Source of the DNA: Gemmatimonadota bacterium
GTDB taxonomy: Bacteria; Gemmatimonadota; Gemmatimonadetes; Gemmatimonadales; GWC2-71-9
DNA length: 6,914 nucleotides
Reading direction: 5' to 3'
Assembly: GCA_029884275.1 (NCBI GenBank)
Contig: JAOUIC010000090.1
Location: 1-6,914 of the forward strand
Below the pieces are notes generated by a model that was given only the letters and a program-made list of their open reading frames with translations, had not been told where the DNA came from and ran no database searches. Shown here one piece after another: positions 1 through 5,940 of this stretch (position 1 is its first letter; each line of letters starts with the position of its first letter). The translations under genes were made by a program, and so were the position numbers.

Positions 1-540
1 CACCTCCCGCACGATGTCCTCCAGTCTACGGCTTCGCTCGGGTCCGCGTGTGTACGGAACGACGCAGAAGGTGCACTTGTAATCGCAGCCGCGCTGCACC
101 GTCACGAACGCGGTGGCCGCGGCCTCGCGCACCGGCGGGACATCCTCATAATGCTCCCATGACCGGAACTCGGTGTCGGCCCCCCGTTCGCCGGCGCGGG
201 CCTGGGCAACCAGGGCGGCGAGGTTCCGGTAGGCATCGGGCCCCGCCACGAGGTCCACCTTCGGCGCCCGTTCCAGCAGGCGGGGGCCGAGGCGCTGGGC
301 CATGCACCCGACGACACCGAGCACACCACCGGGTTGCTTGTACCGCTGCAGCTCCCCGAGCCGCCCGATCACGCGCTGTTCGGCGTTGTCCCGCACCGCG
401 CAGGTGTTGACCAGCATCACATCCGCGCCATCCGGGGTCTCGACCTGCACGTACCCATCCCGCGCAAGAGCGCCGAAGATCAGTTCGGTGTCCGCGACGT
501 TCATCTGGCAGCCGTAGGTTTCGACGTACAGGGTCGGCAT
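1..540 (-). CDS. miaB: MiaB, tRNA-2-methylthio-N6-dimethylallyladenosine synthase (partial, N-terminal 180 residues)
   Basis: Radical-SAM methylthiotransferase that adds a 2-methylthio group to i6A37 in cytosolic tRNAs reading UNN codons. The gene runs off the left edge; 180 codons from ATG at 540 are visible, against about 440-470 in the full family. The N-terminal MTTase domain carries the three cysteines for the auxiliary cluster: C11 in ETYGCQMN, C47 in NTCAVRDNAEQRV and C79 in VVGCMAQR. The radical-SAM CxxxCxxC motif is C152, C156 and C159 (GCDYKCTFC), followed by VVPYTRGPERSR. The QMN and AVRDNAEQR signatures favour MiaB over RimO or MtaB. It is the last visible gene of the minus-strand cluster, 84 nt after the barrel gene. 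The Shine-Dalgarno before 540 is weak, but the start matches the family N-terminus. The TRAM domain lies outside the window. Confidence 0.95.
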   Translation of the reverse strand, partial: MPTLYVETYGCQMNVADTELIFGALARDGYVQVETPDGADVMLVNTCAVRDNAEQRVIGRLGELQRYKQPGGVLGVVGCMAQRLGPRLLERAPKVDLVAGPDAYRNLAALVAQARAGERGADTEFRSWEHYEDVPPVREAAATAFVTVQRGCDYKCTFCVVPYTRGPERSRRLEDIVREV

Positions 541-624
541 GATGAGGGAAAATGGGGGGCGGGCGCGCGGGCGACAAGGCGCCGAAGGGGGCTCAGCCGT
601 CCTGGCCTCCCGCCGCGGGCGGCG
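541..624. other. Intergenic spacer between barrel gene and miaB
   Basis: This 84-nt GC-rich gap holds a small inverted repeat, CGCCG-loop-CGGCG at 611-624, directly after the barrel-gene stop codon. No T-run follows on the minus strand, so it is not a convincing intrinsic terminator. No clear promoter for miaB was seen. Read-through from the upstream genes is the simplest reading. Confidence 0.4.
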
Positions 625-1800
625 TCAGCGCGCGCCGGGGCCGTACGGGCTGATCGACAGGCCGAGAATCAGCTGAAAGGTGCGCTCGCTGAAGCCCTCC
701 GCCTCCTTGCGGGTGGTGTAGTCGAGTGCGGCATCCAGACCGGCGCGTTCCTGCGCGAAACGGACCCCGGTGCCGGCCGACAGGCCAAGTTCGTGGGGTC
801 GCTCGCCGGTGTGCAGGAGGAAGGGCAGTTCGTTGTAGTGTGCCCCCAGACGGATGGGAAGCCGGCTCGGCTGGCGGCGGTTGGTCGCGAGTTCAATACC
901 GGCGGATACGCCCAGCGTGCTCCGGGCACCGATCCCGCCCGCGGCCTTGACGTCCGCATCGGCGCTGCCCCAGGTCCGGTAGCTACCCTGGGCTGTCACA
1001 AGCAGTCGCCGCGACGCGCGCCACAGCAGCCCACCGGCGACGCTCCACGGCAGATCCACGTCGTAGGCCGGCGTCGAGTCCCGGTCCACGCTGGCCTTCG
1101 AGTCCATCCGCACCATGCCGGCGAGTTCAAGCCTCGGCGAAAGGTGATGGATGACGCCCGCGGACAGACCGAATCCTCCGTACGACAGCTCGGCGGACTG
1201 CCGGATGGCCAGATAGGCGGAGTCTTCGAAGACCCGCTTGGCCTCCATCCGGTGCGAACCGGTGATCCAGTAGACTGCGGCGCCGAGGCTGGTCCGCCCA
1301 CTCGGACGGAATCCGAACGCCAGGCGCAGCTGATTCAGGCCGCCGAGCGAGGTCACGGTGTCCCGGACCGCGATCGGCACGCCGCGGTACACGACGGTAT
1401 CCCGGGTGGCGAGCTCATAATCCCGGTCGGCATAGCTGCCGATGGACACCGCGACCGCCATGCGCGAACCCGGGATCGGTCCGCCGATGAACATCAGGGG
1501 AAAGCGGGTGTCCTGAAGCTTCACTTCCCCGGCCGGAGTGTCCCACCGGCGCCATCCCGGAGACGAAACGAGACCCACCGTCAGCGCCGGCAGCGCCGTG
1601 ACGGAAGCGGGATTCGCGTCGCTCTCGCCGTCGAACAGCGCGAAGCTCCCACCCGTCCCGCGGGTGCGGGCCGAGAGCGGCTGTCCGGGGAGCCCCAGCC
1701 CGCGGACTCCGAACATGGAGGACTGTGCCGCCGACTCGGGCGGGAGGAAACCTCCGGTCAGGGCCAGCAGCAGCAGGGGGATCCGCATGCGGCGACTCAC
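625..1800 (-). CDS. Putative outer-membrane beta-barrel protein, PorV/FadL-like
   Basis: A 391-residue protein, probably an outer-membrane barrel of unknown cargo or role. An N-terminal signal peptide is visible: basic MSRRMR, a leucine-rich core (LLLLALTGG), and a likely signal peptidase I site after ESAA near residue 25, before QSS. The start of the mature part (ARTRGTGGSFALFDGESDANPAS, interrupted here only by description) follows the PorV/FadL pattern of a glycine-rich turn followed by an NPA motif at about residues 63-65. The rest alternates amphipathic strands and turns, ending in the strand-like FQLILGLSISPY. The chosen start is GTG at 1800, immediately after the TAG of the lipoprotein gene, with GAGGGG six bases upstream; ATG at 1788 is an alternative that keeps the signal peptide. 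Close coupling to the lipoprotein suggests a joint envelope function. I cannot say whether it is a transporter, a secretion accessory or a structural barrel. Confidence 0.75.
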   Translation of the reverse strand: MSRRMRIPLLLLALTGGFLPPESAAQSSMFGVRGLGLPGQPLSARTRGTGGSFALFDGESDANPASVTALPALTVGLVSSPGWRRWDTPAGEVKLQDTRFPLMFIGGPIPGSRMAVAVSIGSYADRDYELATRDTVVYRGVPIAVRDTVTSLGGLNQLRLAFGFRPSGRTSLGAAVYWITGSHRMEAKRVFEDSAYLAIRQSAELSYGGFGLSAGVIHHLSPRLELAGMVRMDSKASVDRDSTPAYDVDLPWSVAGGLLWRASRRLLVTAQGSYRTWGSADADVKAAGGIGARSTLGVSAGIELATNRRQPSRLPIRLGAHYNELPFLLHTGERPHELGLSAGTGVRFAQERAGLDAALDYTTRKEAEGFSERTFQLILGLSISPYGPGAR

Positions 1801-2997
1801 CTACAACCCCTCGAACGGGAAGTCCCGCGCGAAGGTGAGCCGCAGGCGAGGCGTGAACCCCGGGGTGCGGGTCGACCCGAACTCGGGCCTCGCGAAGCTG
1901 CTGGTCTCGGGGATCAGTTGTACCCAGAATGTGGAGGGCAGCGGCTGAGTCCCCTGCCAGAGCCGCATCATGCGTTGCACTTCGACATGCACCGTATCGG
2001 TCTGGCCGGCGACGACTGGAGCGAAGGTGGTGAACGACTGATCGGGGGTGGCGGGGCTCTTGCTGCCGAAATCGGCCAGTACAGGGGCGACCGCCACAAA
2101 GGCCGTGTCACCGGCGAGGCCCGGCACCGGGTTCACCGGGAGAAGCTCGAGCGTGGCCCGGAGAATCTGGGCGGAATCCCTGAGCGAGGTGGGCCAGGGG
2201 AACCGGATCAGTGACCGGGCGCTCGGCGCCCCGCCGATGGTCAGCACCGTCGGGTCGAGCACCGGCAGCGACTGCGAGACATAGCTCCCGTACCGCACGA
2301 TCCGCGGCACCGTGCGCACAAGCGTCGTGCTGTCACTGGTTGCGACCGTGACATAGCTGATGAAGGAGGGGGCGTCCGTGCCGGCCGACTGGCTGCTGAT
2401 CCGGACCCCGGTCCCCTGCGCGGCCCTGATCTGCACCCCGAACGCCAGCACGCCGCTGTCCCCCGGGGGAATCGAGACCTTCGCGAGGTCCGGTCCGATG
2501 TAGAAGCGCTGGAACCGGTCGGTGACCAGGGTGTCGTCGACCAGGATGCTGTCGATGATGCTGGCGGGCGTGAAGGCGGTCTCCGCGTCGGCGAAGGTGA
2601 AGGTGGAGTCGACGGTGGGGGGAAGCCGGTAGAGGTACAGCACCAGGCCTTTGACCGCGGTGTCGCGATACGCGAGCGTGATCGCCAGCGAGACCGAGTC
2701 CAGCACGTAGGCGTAGACGGTGTCGTTGATCGTGATCGAATCGGGCCGGGCGACGAACCGCACCACCGCCCGGTCTTCGCTCACCGGGAACTGCCAGGAC
2801 ACCCTGAGTGACCTGCCTTGCCCCGCGCTGAGGTAGCCCTCGTAGCTGCTGTCGGCGTCGACCACCGGGGAGAGGACGGTGTCGACGATCTCGAACGACC
2901 CGGGGCAGAGATCGGGGCACTCGACGGGCGCGGCCAGTTTCTCCTGGCAGGCCAGGGTCAGCGCGGCGATGGCGGTAAGTCGAAACGAACGATTCAA
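1801..2997 (-). CDS. Putative lipoprotein of unknown function with beta-sandwich-like modules
   Basis: A 398-residue protein, probably exported and lipid-anchored. The start is TTG at 2997, the only usable start between the cdd stop (in the same frame) and the signal sequence, with GGGGA about seven bases upstream. MNRSFRLTAIAALTLAC is a short basic-hydrophobic leader ending in a lipobox-like LTLA-C17; Thr at -3 is a little unusual but allowed by the general lipobox pattern. Two more cysteines follow at C27 and C31 (ECPDLCPG). The rest is rich in Val, Thr, Ser and Asp with strand-turn periodicity. Residues about 80-130 and 261-310 look like two beta-sandwich units; RSLIRFPWPTSLRD with the following ILRATLELLPV resembles CBM96/DNRLRE-type domains. 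The C-terminus (TPRLRLTFARDFPFEGL) is strand-like. It abuts the barrel gene with no gap. Its function is unknown; cell-surface binding or an accessory role to the barrel is inference. Confidence 0.7.
   Translation of the reverse strand: MNRSFRLTAIAALTLACQEKLAAPVECPDLCPGSFEIVDTVLSPVVDADSSYEGYLSAGQGRSLRVSWQFPVSEDRAVVRFVARPDSITINDTVYAYVLDSVSLAITLAYRDTAVKGLVLYLYRLPPTVDSTFTFADAETAFTPASIIDSILVDDTLVTDRFQRFYIGPDLAKVSIPPGDSGVLAFGVQIRAAQGTGVRISSQSAGTDAPSFISYVTVATSDSTTLVRTVPRIVRYGSYVSQSLPVLDPTVLTIGGAPSARSLIRFPWPTSLRDSAQILRATLELLPVNPVPGLAGDTAFVAVAPVLADFGSKSPATPDQSFTTFAPVVAGQTDTVHVEVQRMMRLWQGTQPLPSTFWVQLIPETSSFARPEFGSTRTPGFTPRLRLTFARDFPFEGL
1807..1812 (-). promoter_or_regulatory. Ribosome binding site for the barrel gene
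   Basis: GAGGGG on the minus strand lies six bases before the GTG at 1800 and within the last codons of the lipoprotein gene. It supports GTG at 1800 as the start and suggests coupled translation of the two genes. Confidence 0.5.
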
Positions 2998-3011
2998 GCT
3001 CGGTTCCCCGG

Positions 3012-3030
3012 CGGGCCCGCGAAGGGCCCG
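3012..3030. other. Perfect 7-bp hairpin between cdd and the lipoprotein gene
   Basis: CGGGCCC, a 5-base loop (GCGAA on plus, TTCGC on minus), then GGGCCCG form a perfect all-GC 7-bp stem. It lies in the 42-nt gap between the cdd stop (3040) and the lipoprotein TTG (2997). No T-run follows on either strand, so an intrinsic terminator is unlikely. A role in mRNA processing, stability or partial attenuation between salvage and envelope genes is possible but unproven. The ribosome-binding region of the lipoprotein gene starts just after the stem. Confidence 0.45.
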
Positions 3031-3039
3031 GCAATGGTC

Positions 3040-3432
3040 TCAGTCGTGTGCACGTCTGCTCGGCTTGAAGGCGTCGGGCAGAAGGTCCCTCAGCTGCCAG
3101 CTCCGCCGGGCGGTGCGGCTCGCACTCTCCACCAGCAGCTCCTCGCCGAACTCCGCCAGCACCTGGCGGCAGCCCCCGCAGGGGGACACCGGCGGATCGC
3201 AGTCGGCGACCACCACGAGACGGCGGAATCGCCTCGCGCCGGCGGCGATCGCGGCGCTCACCGCGGCCCGCTCGGCGCAGACGGTCAGCCCGTAGGAGGC
3301 GTTCTCGACGTTGCAGCCGGCGTACCACCGGCCATCGTCCGATTCGAGGGCCGCGCCCACCGCAAAGCCGGAATAGGGGCACCAGGCATGCTCCCGCGCC
3401 TTCCAGGCCGCGTCCAGCAGCGGATCAGCCAA
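3040..3432 (-). CDS. cdd: Cytidine deaminase (tetrameric, single-domain type)
   Basis: Zinc-dependent hydrolytic deamination of cytidine and deoxycytidine to uridine and deoxyuridine, in cytosolic pyrimidine salvage. The protein is 130 residues, the usual length of the small homotetrameric class. Substrate-binding signatures are CPYSGFAVGAAL (18-29) and GCNVENASYG (39-48). The catalytic CAE is C52-A-E54, with zinc ligand C52 and proton-shuttling E54. PCGGC at 84-88 gives zinc ligands C85 and C88, followed by RQVLAEF. The start is TTG at 3432, with GAGGAG seven bases upstream; it overlaps the deoB end by 8 nt, giving MADPLLDAAWKAREHA. The open frame reaches back to an ATG at 3690, but that would lie far inside deoB and add about 86 arginine-rich residues foreign to the family. 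Its place after deoB fits nucleoside catabolism and salvage. Confidence 0.95.
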   Translation of the reverse strand: MADPLLDAAWKAREHAWCPYSGFAVGAALESDDGRWYAGCNVENASYGLTVCAERAAVSAAIAAGARRFRRLVVVADCDPPVSPCGGCRQVLAEFGEELLVESASRTARRSWQLRDLLPDAFKPSRRAHD

Positions 3433-4591
3433 GCCAGATCTCCTCGAGAAACGACGTGCCGGCAGCGAGCGGCGGCACGCCGAAAAAGGCTGCCAGCGTC
3501 TGTCCCACGTCGGCGAACGTGCGCCGGACCCCCAGCGCCGCGCCCCGGACCCGGGGTCCGGACACCAGGAGGGGGACACACTCCCTGGAATGATCGGAGG
3601 AGGGTGTGGTCGGATCGTTGCCGTGGTCGGCGGTAATAATAACCAGGTCCTGCTCGCGCACCGCGCCAAGCATGGACGGCAGGGCGGCATCCAGGGCCAC
3701 TAGCCCGGCGTGGAAGCCAGCCACGTCGTTGCGGTGACCCCAGCTCTGGTCGAACTCGTGCACGTTCACGAAGAGCAGGCCCCGAGGCATCGCCGAGAGC
3801 GCGCCGGTGATGGCCCGATAGACTGCCGCGTTGGTCTCGGGATGCAGACTCTTGATCGCCCGGCCGGCAAAGAGATCGTCCACCTTGCCGATGCCGAATC
3901 GGGGGATATGCGCCGCGGCCAGGCGATCGAGCAGCGTCTCGCCGGGGGGCGGCACGCTGAAATCGCGGCGGCGTGACGTCCGCTGCCAGTTCCCCGGCCC
4001 TCCGGCGAACGGCCGCGCGATGACCCGCGACACCCCGCCCGGTCCGCTGAGAAGCTCACGGGCAGCTCGGCACGCACGGTACAGTTCCTCGACCTGAACG
4101 ACCGCTTCGTGCGCGGCGACCTGGCAGACGCTGTCGGCGGAGGTATAGAGGATCCACTTCCCCGTCGCCCGATGTTCCTCGCCGAACTCGGCGATGATCT
4201 CGGTCCCGGAGGCGGGCCGGTTGGCCAGCACGCCCCGCCCCGTGGCGGCAACGAATGCCTCGACAAACTCCGGTGGGAATCCGGCGGGGTAGGTCCGGAA
4301 CGGCCGTTCGAGGAGGAGACCGCAGAGCTCCCAGTGCCCGGAAGTGCTGTCCTTTCCGGCACTCGCCGGCTGCGCCGTGCCCCAGGCGGCGGCGGGGGAC
4401 TCCACCGGCAGGACACCGGCGAGCGGCGCGCAGCGGCCCAGCCCGAGGCGCTCGAGGTTGGGGAGAGCGAGTCCGCCGACCGACCGGCTCACGTTGCCGA
4501 GCGTGTCACTCCCGGCGTCGCCGTAGGCGGCCGTGTCGGGGGCCGGGCCGATCCCGACCCCGTCGAGGACGATCAGCGAGGCGCGACGCAG
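3425..4591 (-). CDS. deoB: Phosphopentomutase
   Basis: Interconverts (deoxy)ribose-1-phosphate and (deoxy)ribose-5-phosphate, linking nucleoside salvage to the pentose-phosphate pool; cytosolic, Mn-dependent, alkaline-phosphatase superfamily. Numbering from the proposed start, metal ligands are D10 (VLDGVGIG), D281 and H286 (HEFDQSWGH), D322-H323 (ITADHGND) and H334 (SSDHSRE), with the same spacing as the Bacillus cereus enzyme. The phosphoryl-accepting position is S82 in SAGKDSTSGHWE, where the studied enzymes have Thr. The protein is 388 residues, close to known DeoBs (about 380-407). The start is uncertain. Homology (MKRAF...LD-type N-terminus) points to CTG at 4591, one base after the DUF1844 stop, with GGAG ten bases upstream. 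The nearest standard start is ATG at 4663, which would add 24 Arg/Ser-rich residues encoded out of frame over DUF1844. The family call is very secure. Confidence 0.93.
   Translation of the reverse strand: MRRASLIVLDGVGIGPAPDTAAYGDAGSDTLGNVSRSVGGLALPNLERLGLGRCAPLAGVLPVESPAAAWGTAQPASAGKDSTSGHWELCGLLLERPFRTYPAGFPPEFVEAFVAATGRGVLANRPASGTEIIAEFGEEHRATGKWILYTSADSVCQVAAHEAVVQVEELYRACRAARELLSGPGGVSRVIARPFAGGPGNWQRTSRRRDFSVPPPGETLLDRLAAAHIPRFGIGKVDDLFAGRAIKSLHPETNAAVYRAITGALSAMPRGLLFVNVHEFDQSWGHRNDVAGFHAGLVALDAALPSMLGAVREQDLVIITADHGNDPTTPSSDHSRECVPLLVSGPRVRGAALGVRRTFADVGQTLAAFFGVPPLAAGTSFLEEIWLG
3440..3445 (-). promoter_or_regulatory. Ribosome binding site deciding the cdd TTG start
   Basis: GAGGAG on the minus strand lies inside the last codons of deoB, seven bases before TTG at 3432. 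It is one of the strongest Shine-Dalgarno matches in the window and decides the non-ATG cdd start. Confidence 0.7.
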
Positions 4592-4592
4592 A

Positions 4593-4838
4593 CTACCGCT
4601 TCTCCATGCCGACGAAGCGGAAGCGGAGGGCGGTGAGCGCCTCCGCGAGGAGCCGCGCCTCATCCGCGTCGAGGTGTCCGCGGGTCTTCTCCTCCAGCAT
4701 GCCGAGGGTGTCGATCAGGGCGCGGCCCAGGTCACGGGGCGAGCTCCCCGCCGGAGCACCCGGCGGCAGCTGGCCCGCCACCACCTGCTCCGCCTGCTGG
4801 GCGAGGCCGATCACCAGAGAAGCGAAATGCGGGTTCAT
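4593..4838 (-). CDS. DUF1844 family protein
   Basis: An 81-residue soluble protein resembling the DUF1844 family, for which I know no established function. The start MNPHFASLVIGLAQQAEQVV is a family-like opening helix. A proline/glycine-rich turn follows (LPPGAPAGSSP, about 24-34). The C-terminal half is the conserved part: LGRALIDTLGMLEEKT, a GHLDADEARLLAEALTALR segment and RFRFVGMEKR. No signal peptide, membrane segment or metal motif is seen. ATG at 4838 overlaps the alr stop as ATGA, so translational coupling is likely; no good Shine-Dalgarno lies upstream. The TAG stop ends one base before the proposed deoB CTG. The position between alr and deoB gives little functional hint. Confidence 0.8.
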   Translation of the reverse strand: MNPHFASLVIGLAQQAEQVVAGQLPPGAPAGSSPRDLGRALIDTLGMLEEKTRGHLDADEARLLAEALTALRFRFVGMEKR

Positions 4839-5896
4839 GACTGGTAGCTTCGAGGCAACCGCTGCCCAAGGGCGGTGAGCAGCTCGTACGAGATGGTCCC
4901 GGCCCGCCGCGCCTGGTCATCGAGGGAAACAGCCCCTCCGAAAATGACGGCCACGTCATCCATGGCGGTGCCCTCCGGTGCCTCGACCATCAGGAAGTCC
5001 ATTGTGACGCGTCCGAGGATGGGAACGACCCTTCCACCGAGCTCCACGGCTCCGCGGTTGGCGAGCGACCGCGGTACTCCGTCGGCGTATCCGATGCCGA
5101 GGGTGGCCACGAGGGTATCGCGCCCAGCGGTCCAGGTGGCACCGTAGCTGACCGTTTCCCCCTCCCCGACCTTGCGGAGCGCGACGACCCGGGCCCGGAG
5201 CATGACCACCGGCTCCGGCTGGCGGCCGCCCGCCTCCCCACCGTACAGGAAGATACCGGGCCGAACGAGGTCTCCGCGAACCGCCGGATGCCGGAGCGCG
5301 GCCGCACTGTTCGCGGCATGAAGCATGGCCGGTCGCACCGGGAGCGCGTCGTGCAGCTCCCGCAGCCGGCTCCACTGCAGCTCCACCGATGCCGGTCGAT
5401 CCTCGACCGAGTGGAAATGTGTCAGGAGGCCCTCGAAGCCGGGAGCGCCGGTCAGCAGCCGGCTCCACGACAGGTCGGCATTCCAGCGGAATCCGCACCG
5501 TGACATCCCGGTGTCGACCTCAACGTGGAATGGTCGCGAACCCTGGCCCAGCCAGGCGCGGAGCCCTTCGTCGTCGCCGATGACCGGGCGAAGCTCGTGG
5601 CGCAGGTAGAGGTCGGCGGTCGAGGGCCGGAATGGGGTGAACACGAGAATCGGCCGGGTGATGCCCGCTTGCCGGAGTTCGACCCCTTCTTCCGGAGTGA
5701 CCACTCCAACGCCCCAGGGATCGACCTGCTCCAGCGCCCTGGCAACGGGTACGGCGCCGAGACCGTACGCATTGGCTTTGACCATGGGGAGGAGCCGCAC
5801 ACCCGAAATCGACGCGATTGTTCGGGCGTTTGCGATGATGGCGCCGAGTCGGATGTCGGCCCAGGCGCGGGAGGGAGGAGCCGGATTTGACGTCAT
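4835..5896 (-). CDS. alr: Alanine racemase
   Basis: PLP-dependent interconversion of L- and D-alanine, providing D-Ala for peptidoglycan; cytosolic. The protein is 353 residues, a normal though slightly short length. The N-terminal TIM barrel has the PLP lysine K40 in MVKANAYGLG. DTGMSRCGFR (128-137) holds R133, equivalent to the carboxylate-contacting Arg of characterised enzymes, and RPGIFLYG (212-219) holds the Arg that contacts the PLP pyridine nitrogen. The C-terminal beta domain supplies the second catalytic base, Y251, in TVSYGATW, plus GIGYADG (267-273) and RVTMDF with M299-D300. All key residues are present. ATG at 5896 has no clear Shine-Dalgarno; the predicted promoter would leave only about 8 nt of leader, so leaderless-like initiation is possible. 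It is the first gene of the minus-strand cluster and diverges from mazG. Confidence 0.96.
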   Translation of the reverse strand: MTSNPAPPSRAWADIRLGAIIANARTIASISGVRLLPMVKANAYGLGAVPVARALEQVDPWGVGVVTPEEGVELRQAGITRPILVFTPFRPSTADLYLRHELRPVIGDDEGLRAWLGQGSRPFHVEVDTGMSRCGFRWNADLSWSRLLTGAPGFEGLLTHFHSVEDRPASVELQWSRLRELHDALPVRPAMLHAANSAAALRHPAVRGDLVRPGIFLYGGEAGGRQPEPVVMLRARVVALRKVGEGETVSYGATWTAGRDTLVATLGIGYADGVPRSLANRGAVELGGRVVPILGRVTMDFLMVEAPEGTAMDDVAVIFGGAVSLDDQARRAGTISYELLTALGQRLPRSYQS

Positions 5897-5916
5897 CGTC
5901 AGGCGGCGCGTATGAT
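5887..5916 (+). promoter_or_regulatory. Predicted sigma-70-type promoter of mazG
   Basis: TTGACG at 5887-5892 (5 of 6 to the -35 consensus), an 18-nt spacer, then TATGAT at 5911-5916 (5 of 6 to the -10 consensus). Transcription would begin near 5923, just before the mazG Shine-Dalgarno, giving a leader of roughly 12 nt. The -35 lies inside the first codons of alr, so occupancy should interfere with alr expression. Predicted by eye only. Confidence 0.6.
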
Positions 5917-5940
5917 ACGGGCCGAGGAGGATAAATGCAA
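5911..5940 (-). promoter_or_regulatory. Possible divergent promoter of the alr cluster sharing the mazG -10
   Basis: Read on the minus strand, TTGCAT (5940-5935; 3 of 6 to consensus), an 18-nt spacer and TATCAT (5916-5911; 5 of 6) form a second promoter. Its -10 occupies the same bases as the mazG -10, because GTATGATAC is nearly symmetric. Initiation would be near 5904, about 8 nt before the alr ATG. The -35 is weak, so confidence is limited. Confidence 0.4.
5924..5930 (+). promoter_or_regulatory. Ribosome binding site of mazG
   Basis: GAGGAGG followed by ATAA and ATG at 5935. This is a strong Shine-Dalgarno at slightly short spacing (4 nt from its last G) and fixes the mazG start. Confidence 0.75.

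Noticed and set aside
611..624. Hairpin after the barrel gene as a transcription terminator
   Set aside because: Only a 5-bp stem and no T-run on the minus strand, so not distinguishable from chance in GC-rich sequence.
334..2214. A 626-codon open frame on the plus strand, antisense to miaB, the barrel gene and the lipoprotein gene
   Set aside because: It spans three well-supported genes on the other strand, is Arg/Gly/Pro-rich and has no recognisable domain. Long stop-free antisense frames are expected in GC-rich DNA.
2333..3382. A 349-codon minus-strand frame across cdd and the lipoprotein gene
   Set aside because: Arg-rich product out of frame with both genes; cdd has full catalytic motifs in its own frame.
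2818..3636. A 272-codon plus-strand frame over the lipoprotein start, cdd and the deoB end
   Set aside because: Antisense shadow with low-complexity composition and no motif.
3433..3690. N-terminal extension of cdd from ATG at 3690
   Set aside because: It would overlap deoB by more than 250 nt and add about 86 foreign residues. TTG at 3432 has a strong Shine-Dalgarno and gives the normal family length.
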